From assembly GCF_000313755.1 (NCBI RefSeq), contig NZ_AMZB01000135.1, forward strand, positions 62,001 to 126,000: a stretch of 64,000 nucleotides of DNA, read 5' to 3'. Under the pieces are notes generated by a model. The model saw only the letters and a list, made by a program, of their open reading frames with translations. It ran no database searches and was not told where the DNA came from. This stretch comes from Pseudomonas nitroreducens TX1 (lineage in GTDB: Bacteria > Pseudomonadota > Gammaproteobacteria > Pseudomonadales > Pseudomonadaceae). Below are positions 27,848 through 38,083 of this stretch, piece after piece; within the stretch, counting starts at the first letter, position 1, and each line of letters starts with the position of its first letter. The position numbers and the translations under genes were made by a program.

Positions 27848-28645
27848 ATGAACGCTCCCGCCCAGCACATCGAGCCGCTCTTCTACCAGGCGACCGGCAA
27901 CGAGGTGGCGCTGTTCAGCCACGCCTCCGCGCAGGGCATGCCGGTGCTGATCAAGGGCCCGACCGGCTGCGGCAAGACGCGCTTCGTCCAGCACATGGCG
28001 CAGCGCCTGAACCTGCCGCTTTACACCGTGGCCTGCCATGACGACCTGTCGGCGGCGGACCTGGTCGGCCGCCACCTGATCGGCAGCGACGGCACCTGGT
28101 GGCAGGACGGCCCGCTGACCCGCGCGGTGCGCGAGGGCGGCATCTGCTACCTGGACGAGGTGGTGGAAGCGCGCCAGGACACCGTCGTGGTGCTGCACCC
28201 GCTGGCGGACGATCGCCGCGAGCTGTTCATCGAGCGCACCGGTGAATCCCTGGTGGCGCCGCCGGGCTTCATGCTGGTGGTGTCCTACAACCCCGGCTAT
28301 CAGAACCTGCTGAAGGGCATGAAGCCCAGTACGCGCCAGCGCTTCGTCGCCCTGCGCTTCGATTACCCGACACCGGACGTGGAAGCCGACATCATCGCCG
28401 GCGAGGCCGGCGTTTCCCCTGAGCTGGCGCAGCGCCTGGCGCAACTGGGCGTGGCCCTGCGCCGCCTGGGCCGGCAGGAGCTGGAAGAGGTCTGCTCGAC
28501 GCGCCTGCTGGTACTCACTGCGCGCCTGCTGCAGGCCGGCGTGGCGCCGCGTGATGCCTGCCGCGTCGGGCTGGCCGAGCCGCTGTCGGACGACGAGGCC
28601 ACGGTCGCCGCGCTGATGGACCTGGTCGATGTCCACTTCGCCTGA
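27848..28645 (+). CDS. nirQ: NirQ/NorQ MoxR-family AAA+ ATPase
   Basis: A 265-residue AAA+ chaperone needed to activate NO reductase (and nitrite reductase in some species), normally acting with the VWA protein NorD. Walker A is GPTGCGKT (37-44) and Walker B is ICYLDEV. YNPGYQNLLKGMKPSTRQRF is the typical sensor region. I chose the ATG at 27848. It overlaps nirO by 17 bp. norD lies downstream in the same block. Confidence 0.92.
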   Translation: MNAPAQHIEPLFYQATGNEVALFSHASAQGMPVLIKGPTGCGKTRFVQHMAQRLNLPLYTVACHDDLSAADLVGRHLIGSDGTWWQDGPLTRAVREGGICYLDEVVEARQDTVVVLHPLADDRRELFIERTGESLVAPPGFMLVVSYNPGYQNLLKGMKPSTRQRFVALRFDYPTPDVEADIIAGEAGVSPELAQRLAQLGVALRRLGRQELEEVCSTRLLVLTARLLQAGVAPRDACRVGLAEPLSDDEATVAALMDLVDVHFA

Positions 28646-29222
28646 GGCGACGCTCAGCGCCCGGCACCTGCCGGGCGACCTGGCGATGTGGTTCTTCATC
28701 CTCGCCGAGCTGACGGTCTTCGCCATCCTCGTCATCGTCTTCGCCGTGACCCAGCACCTGGACGTCGAAGGCTTTCGCGCCGGGCGCGCGCAGCTGGATC
28801 TCTCCACCGCCCTGGCGCTGACCCTGACCCTGCTTACCGCTGGCTTCTGCGCGGCGCTGGCGGTGGAGCAGGTGCGCCACGGCCGCCAGCGCCGAGCGGC
28901 CGTATTGCTGGGCGTTGCCGTGCTGCTGGGACTGGCCCATGTGGTGCTCAAGTCCGCCGAATACCATCACCTCGCCTCGCGCGGTCTGGACCTGGAATAC
29001 AGCACCTTCTTCACCCTGTTCTGGCTGATCACCGGCTTCCATTTCCTGCACGTCCTGCTGGGGCTGGTGATCCTCGGCTGGATGACCCTGCGCTGCCTGC
29101 GTGGCGCCTACCGCAGCGACGCCCTGGGCGGGCTGGAGTCCGGCGCACTTTACTGGCACATGGTCGACCTGGTCTGGGTGGTGCTGTTCCCGCTGGTCTA
29201 CGTGCTGGCGCCCGGCTCATGA
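28629..29222 (+). CDS. nirO: NirO/NorE, cytochrome oxidase subunit III-like membrane protein
   Basis: A 197-residue protein with five or six membrane helices and the subunit-III hallmarks GDLAMWFFILAELTVF and HFLHVLLGLVILGW. It has no catalytic centre of its own. NorE-type proteins are accessory to NO reductase. It overlaps nirQ upstream and nirP downstream (ATGA), so the three are translated together. Confidence 0.85.
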   Translation: MSTSPEATLSARHLPGDLAMWFFILAELTVFAILVIVFAVTQHLDVEGFRAGRAQLDLSTALALTLTLLTAGFCAALAVEQVRHGRQRRAAVLLGVAVLLGLAHVVLKSAEYHHLASRGLDLEYSTFFTLFWLITGFHFLHVLLGLVILGWMTLRCLRGAYRSDALGGLESGALYWHMVDLVWVVLFPLVYVLAPGS

Positions 29223-29467
29223 AGACGCTGTTGTTCGCCTGGCTGGCGATGCTGCCGATGTCGGTGGCGGCGGTGTGGCTGGGCCACCACGCACCCGACG
29301 CGCTGCTGCCGGTGGCAGCGATCCTGCTGCTGGGCCTGGGCAAGGCCTGGCTCATCGTGCTGCGCTTCATGGAGCTCAGCCACGGCCCGCGCCTGTGGCA
29401 AGGGGTGCTGCTCGGCTGGCCGCTGGTGATCACCAGCGTGATTCTGGCCCTGCATGCAACTCACTGA
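29219..29467 (+). CDS. nirP: NirP/NorF, small cytochrome oxidase subunit IV-like membrane protein
   Basis: An 82-residue protein with three membrane helices (about residues 3-20, 28-48 and 60-80) and the short motif LRFMELSHGP between helices, as in subunit-IV-like NorF/NirP proteins. The ATG overlaps the nirO stop. It is an accessory of the denitrification block, and its exact role is not established. Confidence 0.82.
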   Translation: MKTLLFAWLAMLPMSVAAVWLGHHAPDALLPVAAILLLGLGKAWLIVLRFMELSHGPRLWQGVLLGWPLVITSVILALHATH

Positions 29468-29509
29468 TTTTCCATTGGAAAAATACCTGACTGAAAGCAT
29501 TGGTCTTTC

Positions 29510-29523
29510 TTGATTGCCATCAA
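29510..29523 (+). promoter_or_regulatory. perfect FNR/DNR box and promoter of norCBD
   Basis: TTGATTGCCATCAA matches the consensus exactly. A good -10 (TACAAT, 29547-29552) follows at the distance expected for a start point near 29559, placing the box at about -42. This is a class-II DNR/ANR-activated promoter for norC. Confidence 0.9.
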
Positions 29524-29580
29524 GCGAGACGTCCTAGGACGGTTCCTACAATGGCGCCGACCGTGACCTAGGAGGGCCCC

Positions 29581-31448
<1,868 letters not shown>

Positions 31449-31464
31449 TCGATACCGTCCACCC

Positions 31465-31496
31465 GGGCCCGACCGCTTTGCGGCGGGCCCTTTTTT
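31465..31496 (+). terminator. intrinsic terminator/attenuator between norB and norD
   Basis: GGGCCC (31465-31470) pairs with GGGCCC (31485-31490), with CCGC/GCGG pairing inside, followed by six T residues. It sits 17 bp after norB and would lower norD transcription relative to norCB. Confidence 0.85.
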
Positions 31497-31514
31497 CGTT
31501 CTGCAGGGGGCGCC

Positions 31515-33362
31515 ATGACCATCCACCTCGAAATCGAAGAAGGCTTTGGCCGCGCCTGGCACCGGTTCATCACCCGTCGCGCCAGCCCGGAGTTCGACGA
31601 GGCGGCGGTGACCCTGGATGACATGCGCCGCAGCCTGCTGCTGTTGTTCCGCGGCACCGGCGGCGAGGCCGGGGTCGGCGTGGAGGCGGCCAGCGCCCGC
31701 GAACTGCTGGTGCGCCGCAGCCTGCTGCAGCAGGTGGCCGGTACCTGCCAGCAATTGCCGGTGGCCTGGTTCGACGCCGATTCCCTGCGCCTGCCCGCGC
31801 AACTGGCGGTGTTCCCCAATGCCGAGCTGAACCGCGAGCTCTACCGCTGGCTGGCGCTGCTGGCCGCGCACAGCCAGCCGATGCGCCATTGGGCGCGCGA
31901 CAACCAGGCCTGGACCTGCGCCGTGCTGGAGCGCTACCCGCTGCTGCGCCCCCGCTACCGTCGATTGGTGGAAGCGTTGCTCAGTCTGCGTCCCGATCCC
32001 GCTGATCTGCCACCGGCGGAAGCGGAGCTGGAACTGGCACTGCAATGTGCGCTGCGCGATCCGGGCAGCGTCGAGCGCCTGCCGCGCAGTGAAAAGGCGC
32101 CCTGGCCGGTGCCACTGTGGCTCTACCCGCCGCAACGACTGGCCGCGCCGCAGCACACCGACCTGATCGACGGCGACGAGCAGGGCCGTTCCGCCCACAG
32201 CGAAGCCAAGGGCCCGACGCGCAAGCGTGCCGAGCGGGTCGGGCAGGATCCCGGCCGGGGCGGCCTGCTGCTGTTCCGCCTGGAGAACCTGTTCAGCTGG
32301 TCCGAGCACATCGAATTGGACCGTGCCGGTGACGACAGCGAGGACCTGGACGCGGCCAAGGTTGCCGATGACCTCGATCACCTGAGCCTGTCCCGGCAAC
32401 GGCAGAAGAAGGGCGGCGGGCTGAAGCTCGACCTCGACCTGCCGGCCGCCGACTTCGACGACGTGCCGCTGGGCGAGGGTATTCGCCTGCCGGAATGGGA
32501 CTACCGTCGCCAACAGCTGACGGAAGACCACGTCTGCCTGCAGCCGATGCTGCCGCGCGACGCTCTGCCGGCACCGCTGCCGGATGCCCTGGCGCCGATT
32601 GCGCGGCGCTTGCGCCGGCAGTTCGAGAGCCTGCGCCAGCAGCCCCAATGGCTGCGCCGGCAACCCCAGGGCGCGGAGCTGGACCTGGAAGCCTGGCTGG
32701 ACTTCAGCGTCGAGCGGCGCCTCGGCGCCTGCGGCGAGCCCGGGCTGTTCCTCGAGCGCCGGCAGACCCGCCGCGACCTTGCGTGCCTGCTGCTGGCGGA
32801 CCTGTCGATGTCCACCGACGCGCACATCGACAACGACCACCGGGTGATCGACCTGATCAGCGACAGCCTGCTGCTGTTCGGCGAGGCGCTGCAGGCGGTG
32901 GGCGATCGTTTCGCGCTGTACGGTTTCTCCTCGCTGCGTCGGCGGCAGGTGCGCCTGACCCAGTTGAAGACCTTCGATGAGCGCCACAACGATGTGGTGC
33001 GCGGGCGCATCCGCGCGCTGCGGCCGGGCTACTACACGCGCATGGGCGCGGCGATCCGCCGGGCCACGCAGTTGCTGCTGGAGCGCAAGGAGCGCCAGCG
33101 GGTGCTGCTGATCCTCACCGACGGCAAGCCCAATGACCTCGACCTGTATGAGGGGCGCTACGGTGTCGAGGACACCCGCCAGGCCGTGCTGGAAGCCCGT
33201 CGCGCGGGGCTGGTGCCGTTCTGCATCACCATCGACCGCGAGGCGGCGGACTACCTGCCGCATCTGTTTGGCAGTCAGGGCTATCTGTTGATCAACGATC
33301 CGGCACAGCTGCCGGTGCAGTTGCCGCAGCTCTACCGGCAGCTCACCCGCCGCCAAGGCTGA
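31515..33362 (+). CDS. norD: NorD, VWA-domain NO reductase activation protein
   Basis: A 615-residue cytoplasmic protein. The first 400 residues are helical and charged. A von Willebrand A domain occupies the C-terminal third, with a MIDAS motif LLADLSMSTDAH near residue 427 and later LLILTDGKPNDLD. Together with NirQ/NorQ it inserts or activates the non-heme iron of NorB. The length matches P. aeruginosa NorD. It is separated from norB by an attenuating hairpin. Confidence 0.93.
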   Translation: MTIHLEIEEGFGRAWHRFITRRASPEFDEAAVTLDDMRRSLLLLFRGTGGEAGVGVEAASARELLVRRSLLQQVAGTCQQLPVAWFDADSLRLPAQLAVFPNAELNRELYRWLALLAAHSQPMRHWARDNQAWTCAVLERYPLLRPRYRRLVEALLSLRPDPADLPPAEAELELALQCALRDPGSVERLPRSEKAPWPVPLWLYPPQRLAAPQHTDLIDGDEQGRSAHSEAKGPTRKRAERVGQDPGRGGLLLFRLENLFSWSEHIELDRAGDDSEDLDAAKVADDLDHLSLSRQRQKKGGGLKLDLDLPAADFDDVPLGEGIRLPEWDYRRQQLTEDHVCLQPMLPRDALPAPLPDALAPIARRLRRQFESLRQQPQWLRRQPQGAELDLEAWLDFSVERRLGACGEPGLFLERRQTRRDLACLLLADLSMSTDAHIDNDHRVIDLISDSLLLFGEALQAVGDRFALYGFSSLRRRQVRLTQLKTFDERHNDVVRGRIRALRPGYYTRMGAAIRRATQLLLERKERQRVLLILTDGKPNDLDLYEGRYGVEDTRQAVLEARRAGLVPFCITIDREAADYLPHLFGSQGYLLINDPAQLPVQLPQLYRQLTRRQG

Positions 33363-33447
33363 CCATTGTGGGGGCGCGCCCTGCACGCGAGCGCGGGCAT
33401 GGCCCGCTCCTACAGGGTGTTCCACAGGTAGCGGCGAAAAGCGGGAA

Positions 33448-33630
33448 TCAGCGCGGCAACCACACCATCATTACCCCGCAGAACACCGCGAGGATGGCGC
33501 AGTACCAGGCGAAGCGCCGCAGCCGGCGCTGCTTCGCCAGCGCCTGGTCCACTGGCAGGGGCATCCCGCACTGCGCGCAATCTGCGGCATCCTCGGGGCT
33601 CTCGTGCTGGCAGTACAGGCACTGGCGCAT
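33448..33630 (-). CDS. dnrP: DnrP, small zinc-ribbon membrane protein
   Basis: A 60-residue protein with a four-Cys zinc ribbon (CLYC, then CAQC; residues about 4-20) and one C-terminal membrane helix (FAWYCAILAVFCGVMMVWLP). Proteins of this size directly after dnr are named DnrP in denitrifying Pseudomonas. It starts three bases after the dnr stop, so it is co-transcribed. Its function is not settled. Confidence 0.85.
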   Translation of the reverse strand: MRQCLYCQHESPEDAADCAQCGMPLPVDQALAKQRRLRRFAWYCAILAVFCGVMMVWLPR

Positions 33631-33633
33631 GGC

Positions 33634-34317
33634 CTACTCGAACTGCTCCAGCCGCGCGACGTCGAGCACCTGCACGGTGCGGCCGTTGAGGTCGATGATG
33701 TCTTCGTCGATCAGTCGCCGTAGTACGCGAGAGAAGGTCTCCGGCTGGATCGACAGGTGCCCGGCCACCAGTTGCTTGGCCATTGGCAGCTCAAAGCGGT
33801 GGTCCTCGCTGCCCTGGCGGTTCAGCTGCGTGATCAGGTAGCGCACCACGCGGTGGGTGGAGTTCTTCAGCGACAGCGTCTCGATCTCGTTGATCCGCCG
33901 ATGCAGGCGCACGCAGAGCGTGGCGAGCAGCGAGAAGGGCAGCTGCGGGTTGCTGTGCAGCAGCTCCATGTAGGTGCGGTTGGCGAAGCGATAGACCTGC
34001 GTGGGCTCCAGCGCCTGGGCCGAGGCCACGTAGTCGGAGGTGTCCATCAGCATCATGGCTTCGGCGAAGGTCTGCCGGCTGCCGACGACCTCCAGCACCT
34101 TTTCCTGCCCCTCCGGTGTCAGACGGTAGATCTTCACCGCACCGGAAATCACGAAGTAGAAGGCGTGGGCCGGCTCACCCTGGAGGAACAGCTTGTCGCC
34201 CTTCTCCAGGTTGAGCAGCGTGCTGGTGGCGAGCAGTTGCTCCAGCTGTTCTTCGTTGAGCACGTTGAACAGATGGTGGCCGCACAGAATCTGGTGGTGG
34301 ACGCGATGCGCGAGCAT
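33634..34317 (-). CDS. dnr: Dnr, Crp/Fnr-family regulator of denitrification
   Basis: A 227-residue regulator, the same length as P. aeruginosa Dnr. It has a cNMP-binding-like sensor domain (LNLEKGDKLFLQGEPAHAFY) that in Dnr binds heme and senses NO, and no Fnr-type N-terminal Cys cluster. The HTH is VAGHLSIQPETFSRVLRRL, with the E-x-x-S-R recognition pattern that reads TTGAT half sites. I chose the ATG at 34317, with AGGAG nine bases before. It should activate the FNR-type promoters of this island. Confidence 0.92.
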   Translation of the reverse strand: MLAHRVHHQILCGHHLFNVLNEEQLEQLLATSTLLNLEKGDKLFLQGEPAHAFYFVISGAVKIYRLTPEGQEKVLEVVGSRQTFAEAMMLMDTSDYVASAQALEPTQVYRFANRTYMELLHSNPQLPFSLLATLCVRLHRRINEIETLSLKNSTHRVVRYLITQLNRQGSEDHRFELPMAKQLVAGHLSIQPETFSRVLRRLIDEDIIDLNGRTVQVLDVARLEQFE

Positions 34318-34425
34318 GGCGGAGCGCTCCTGGGCGGGGACAATCCCGCCAGTATGCGCGATGCCGCTGGGCAGCGTGGTGAGACAAGCTGTCACTGGTC
34401 GCCCTCCTGGCTCCAGGGCCGGCGC

Positions 34426-35097
34426 TCAGGCCGGGTGGTTGGCGCCCAGGAACAGCAGGTTGTTCTCCAGGTGGATGTGCTGCATCAGGTCGCGGCGCAG
34501 CTCTTCCAGGCCACTGTAGAGCCGGCGCCAGCTGTTGCAGCCGTCCGCCGGCACGGTGAGGTCGTCGGTCAGGTCGGCCAGCGCGGCGAGGGATTGTGAG
34601 TGTTCGTCGTGCTCATGGCGCATCACGCCGATCGGGCCCTGCACGTGGGTCAGCGGGATGCCCTGGCGCAGCCAGGGGAACAACACGCTTTCCTCCTTGC
34701 ACATGTGCCATTCCAGTTCTTCCTGCATCTTCTTCAGGTGCGCGGTCAGCCCGGTGGGGCATTGCGGATGCGCGGCGTGGGTCTTCTCGACGCGTTCGGC
34801 CAGCGGAATCAGCGCCGGCAGCTGCTCGCGATGGACCTTGTGGTAGCGCTCGAGGATGTGGTCGATCAACTGGTCGTTGCTGGTCAGGCGCCAGTCGGTC
34901 TGATCATTGGCCGGCGGTAGCGCTTGCAGTTCGTCGGCAATGCGCTGGACGTCGATTCCCTGCTCGCTGGCCGCATCGGCCAGGCTGCGCTGACCAGCGC
35001 AGCAGAAGTCGAGTTTGTAGTCGTGGAACAGCGCGCTGCTGCCCGGCAGGCTGAAGGCCAGGTCGCTCAGGGTGCGTTCGGTAAGGTTGTCGGTCAT
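34426..35097 (-). CDS. dnrN: DnrN/YtfE (RIC), di-iron iron-sulfur-cluster repair protein
   Basis: A 223-residue protein. The N-terminal ScdA domain has the Cys pair in DFCCAGQRSL. A hemerythrin-like domain follows with di-iron ligands in ERYHKVHREQL, WHMCKEESVLFPWL, MRHEHDEHS and QHIHLENNLLF. YtfE/RIC proteins repair NO-damaged iron-sulfur centres. A DNR box with a matching -10 lies upstream, and dnr follows on the same strand. Confidence 0.92.
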   Translation of the reverse strand: MTDNLTERTLSDLAFSLPGSSALFHDYKLDFCCAGQRSLADAASEQGIDVQRIADELQALPPANDQTDWRLTSNDQLIDHILERYHKVHREQLPALIPLAERVEKTHAAHPQCPTGLTAHLKKMQEELEWHMCKEESVLFPWLRQGIPLTHVQGPIGVMRHEHDEHSQSLAALADLTDDLTVPADGCNSWRRLYSGLEELRRDLMQHIHLENNLLFLGANHPA

Positions 35098-35195
35098 GGC
35101 GGGCCTCGGGTGGAGTGGGGCACGGCGGCCGCTGTCGTCGCCGTCAATCTGGGGAAGGTGGCGATCAGTCTAGGGATGCGCGTGCGCCCCGCTCC

Positions 35196-35209
35196 TTGAT
35201 TGCAGTCAA
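35196..35209 (-). promoter_or_regulatory. FNR/DNR box of dnrN
   Basis: TTGATTGCAGTCAA has one mismatch to TTGAT-N4-ATCAA. A minus-strand -10 (TAGACT, 35172-35167) lies at the class-II distance. The box overlaps the stop codon of the Crp/Fnr gene at 35206. Confidence 0.82.
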
Positions 35210-35934
35210 GCGCCCAGGGAGGTCGCTTCCCGTTCGTCGCCGCCGGCCACCCGCATCAGTTGCTGCGGGTCGCGCACCAGCAGCTTCTGCCGGCCGCCGA
35301 CCACCAGGCCGCGCTCTTCCCAGGCGCTGAGGATGCGCGAGACGGTGTGCAGGGTGGTGCCGGTCATCTCGGCGATGTCCTGGCGGGTGACCGGGAAATC
35401 GATGCGGATGCCATCGGCCTCCGGCCGGCCGGACTGCTGCACCAGGCGCAGCACGGTGTGGGCGACGCGCCGTTCGACCTCTTCGGTAGCCAGTTCGCAG
35501 AAGCGCACGTGGGCTTCCTGCAGGCGTTCGCCGATGGCCTGTACGGTGTTCAGGGCGAAGCCGGGGTGGCAGGCGAGCAACGGTTCCCACTGGCTGGTGG
35601 GCCAGGCCAGCGCCAGGCTGTCCTGGCTGGCCGTGGCGGTGGCGGGATAGTCGCGCCGGCCGAGCGCGCGGACGAAGCCGAACAGGTCGCCCGGGTTGAC
35701 CACGCGCACCAGCACGCGCTGGCCATCGCCAGTGAGCTGGGTGGCCTTGAGTCGGCCGTGCACCAGCAGGTAGAAGCGGGTCGCCGGCGCACCTTGCTCG
35801 AACACGGCCACGCCGCTGTTCAGGCGCAGGATGCTGGCCTGGCGGAGGATATCGTCCTGTTCCTCGCGGCTGCTGTTGGCGAAGGGCGGCAGACTGCCCA
35901 GCCAGGCGCGGTTGAGGGAGAGATCGGCGGTCAC
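35206..35934 (-). CDS. second Crp/Fnr-family regulator with an unusual recognition helix
   Basis: A 242-residue Crp/Fnr regulator. The sensor domain spans about 20-130 (SGVAVFEQGAPATRFYLLVH). There is no N-terminal Fe-S Cys cluster, so it is not Fnr or Anr. The HTH reads VTRQDIAEMTGTTLHTVSRI: a His stands where Fnr, Crp and Dnr have the base-contacting Glu, while Ser-Arg are kept. It therefore probably recognises a different site. Its own promoter has an imperfect DNR box at about -42. It may be a nitrite, nitrate or NO-linked regulator of P. stutzeri DnrE/DnrS type, but this is uncertain. Confidence 0.85.
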   Translation of the reverse strand: MTADLSLNRAWLGSLPPFANSSREEQDDILRQASILRLNSGVAVFEQGAPATRFYLLVHGRLKATQLTGDGQRVLVRVVNPGDLFGFVRALGRRDYPATATASQDSLALAWPTSQWEPLLACHPGFALNTVQAIGERLQEAHVRFCELATEEVERRVAHTVLRLVQQSGRPEADGIRIDFPVTRQDIAEMTGTTLHTVSRILSAWEERGLVVGGRQKLLVRDPQQLMRVAGGDEREATSLGA

Positions 35935-35990
35935 GTCAATGATTTCCCTGGGTCCCGCCGCAGCATAAGGGTTATGGGCCGCGGTGGAAC

Positions 35991-36004
35991 TTGAGGGGAA
36001 TCAA
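35991..36004 (-). promoter_or_regulatory. imperfect FNR/DNR box upstream of the second Crp/Fnr gene
   Basis: TTGAGGGGAATCAA differs from the consensus at one half-site base. A minus-strand -10-like TATGCT (35967-35962) sits at class-II spacing. The box overlaps the nirV stop codon (36001-36003). Confidence 0.65.
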
Positions 36005-36813
36005 GGGATGTCCCTGACCAGGCGGAAACCCAGGTTATCCGGCGGCTGCCCCGCGCTGCAGCCACCGCCGCGGGCATCGCGGACAAAATCGTTGATCGCC
36101 GCGCGGTGGCGCCCTTCGGCGATGCGGATCGAACAGTACTCGGCGCGGTGGGTCGGGGTGCCCTGGGCGTCGAGGTTGACCCGCTGATGGCAGCTCTGTG
36201 TCCACTCCCAGACGTTGCCGCCCAGATCGGCCACGCCGTACTCGTTCAGCCCGTGGTTGCCGCGCGCCTGGGGCAGCGCCGAGGTGCTGGTGCGGGACTC
36301 CGCTTCCAGGCGGTAGCGCGCGAGCCAGCGCCGGGCAGGGTTGCTGCCATCGTCGTCTTCGATGCGCAGGGCGTCGTCGGCCCAGCGCGTGCCGGCGAAG
36401 AAGGCCCACTCGCGGTCGGTCGGCAGCCGCCATTTCTGGCCGGTGCGCTTGGACAGCCAATCGGCATAGAGCTGCGCATCCAGCAGGCTGGCGCCGGTCA
36501 GCGGCATGTCGTCGCGAGGGGCGCTGGCGTCCAGGGCCAGGCAAGCGCCCTCGGCTACGCAGCGGGCGTATTCGCCCTGGCTGACCTGGTACTTCATGAC
36601 TTCGAAGCGCGGGGCGAGATGCTCACGTTGCGACGGTGCATCCACGGCCTGCTTTTCCAGCCAGTAGTCGCCCGCCGGGCGGAAGTCGAAGTCGCGGGGT
36701 TCGAGTCGCACGGTTTGTGGCGCGAGCTCGGGTGCGTACTGTGGCCGCAGCAGGAGGAGGGCTCCGCCCAGCAGCAGTACGGCAGGTACGCCGATCAGGA
36801 TGGTCTTGCGCAT
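36001..36813 (-). CDS. nirV: NirV, formylglycine-generating-enzyme-like protein
   Basis: A 270-residue protein with an N-terminal hydrophobic signal anchor (TILIGVPAVLLLGGALLLL) and an FGE-sulfatase/SUMF1 fold. Hallmarks are KYQVSQGEYARC, WRLPTDREWAFFA, NEYGVADLGGNVWEWTQSC and DNLGFRLVRD at the end. NirV commonly follows nirK, its biochemical role is unproven, and it is probably periplasmic. It lies 65 bp after nirK. Confidence 0.9.
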   Translation of the reverse strand: MRKTILIGVPAVLLLGGALLLLRPQYAPELAPQTVRLEPRDFDFRPAGDYWLEKQAVDAPSQREHLAPRFEVMKYQVSQGEYARCVAEGACLALDASAPRDDMPLTGASLLDAQLYADWLSKRTGQKWRLPTDREWAFFAGTRWADDALRIEDDDGSNPARRWLARYRLEAESRTSTSALPQARGNHGLNEYGVADLGGNVWEWTQSCHQRVNLDAQGTPTHRAEYCSIRIAEGRHRAAINDFVRDARGGGCSAGQPPDNLGFRLVRDIP

Positions 36814-36845
36814 GGTCTGCCTGGTCGCCGGTATCGATTAGGGGG

Positions 36846-36871
36846 AAAGGGCCGGCCCGGATGGGCCGGCC
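36846..36871 (-). terminator. hairpin between nirK and nirV (weak terminator or attenuator)
   Basis: A nine-bp perfect stem, GGCCGGCCC (36850-36858) with GGGCCGGCC (36863-36871). Read on the minus strand it is followed by only three T residues (36848-36846), so read-through into nirV is expected. Confidence 0.6.
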
Positions 36872-36878
36872 TCGGCGC

Positions 36879-38030
36879 TCACTTGATCGCAGTCGGTGGC
36901 TGGATCTGGCTCATCAGGTCGTTGTTCCATTGGCCTTCGACCTGGATGTGCGCTGCAGCGCCCAGCAGCACAGCCTCGATGAGGTTGTGGTTGAGGTAGG
37001 TGTACAGGCCCGGCTGCAGGAAGGTGTACAGCGCAGCGCCGGCCGCGCCGCCCGGGATGAACCAGGTTTCCAGGTCTTCCTCCGGCGGGTTGTGGAACTT
37101 GCCGGTGGCCCAGACGTGGTCGCCGTGGCCGCCGATGAGGTGCGGGCGGGTGTCGCGGTTGGCCTGGGAGTGGACGATCAGCACGGTCTCGCCGACGTTG
37201 GCCTTGAGCGCGTTCTTGCCGGTGAGGGCGCCGACCTTGCCGTTGAACACGATGTGGCTGGGGATCAGCCCCTTCATGACTTCCTGCATGTCGTTGTAGC
37301 TTTCCATCGGCGTTGCGTAGCGCTTGAACTTGCCGTCCTTGTCACGCGGGACGTAGTAGTCCTGCTCGCCGATGTAGACCACCTTGTCGTACTTCAGGGA
37401 CTTGCCTTCGCGGTCCTTCAGGCCGTCGCGCGGCAGCACCATGATCGCGCCGTTCATGCCCGAGACCACGTGCCATGGGATCATCGCGCCGCCCGGTGCG
37501 CAGTGGTAGACGAACACGCCGGGGCGGGTGGCCTTGAAGCGCAGCTTCACTTCCTCGCCGGGCTGGATGATGGTCAGCGCGCCGCCGCCCAGGGCGCCAG
37601 TGGAGGCATGGAAGTCGATGTTGTGGGTCAGGGTGTTGGTCGCCGGGTTAACCAGGGTGAGTTCCAGGTAGTCGTCCTGGTGCACCACCATCATCGGGCC
37701 GGGCACCGAGCCGTTGAAGGTCATGGCGTGGATCTCGGTGCCATCGTCGTCGATGACCAGCTTCTTCTCCTCGATCACCATGCGGAACTGCACGACCTTG
37801 GGCTTGCCCTTGGCGCGCTGCTCATGGGCATGGACGAAGGGCGGAGCGACCAGCTCGACCTGGACGTGCTCCAGCTTCGAGAGGTCCAGGGCCGGACCCA
37901 TATTCTTCGGCGCTGCCTCCCCGTCGGCCATGGCCTTGCCGCTGCCGAGCATGCTGCCGGTAACGCCCAGCACCACGGCGCCGGCCAGCAGGGTGCGGCG
38001 GGAAAGCGAAATCTCTTCCTGATCAAACAT
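36879..38030 (-). CDS. nirK: copper-containing nitrite reductase NirK
   Basis: A 383-residue two-domain cupredoxin that reduces nitrite to NO in the periplasm. The Tat-type leader is [13 protein letters not shown] (residues 10-22). Type-1 copper ligands are His136, Cys177, His187 and Met192 ([21 protein letters not shown]). Type-2 ligands include His141 and His176, with catalytic Asp139. All key residues are intact. The frame is open far upstream by chance; the ATG at 38030 gives the signal peptide. P. aeruginosa uses the unrelated NirS instead. Confidence 0.96.
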   Translation of the reverse strand: MFDQEEISLSRRTLLAGAVVLGVTGSMLGSGKAMADGEAAPKNMGPALDLSKLEHVQVELVAPPFVHAHEQRAKGKPKVVQFRMVIEEKKLVIDDDGTEIHAMTFNGSVPGPMMVVHQDDYLELTLVNPATNTLTHNIDFHASTGALGGGALTIIQPGEEVKLRFKATRPGVFVYHCAPGGAMIPWHVVSGMNGAIMVLPRDGLKDREGKSLKYDKVVYIGEQDYYVPRDKDGKFKRYATPMESYNDMQEVMKGLIPSHIVFNGKVGALTGKNALKANVGETVLIVHSQANRDTRPHLIGGHGDHVWATGKFHNPPEEDLETWFIPGGAAGAALYTFLQPGLYTYLNHNLIEAVLLGAAAHIQVEGQWNNDLMSQIQPPTAIK

Positions 38031-38083
38031 GGGCAACTCTCCGTAATCGACGAACTGTCGTTGGCTACAGAAATACCCGGTCG

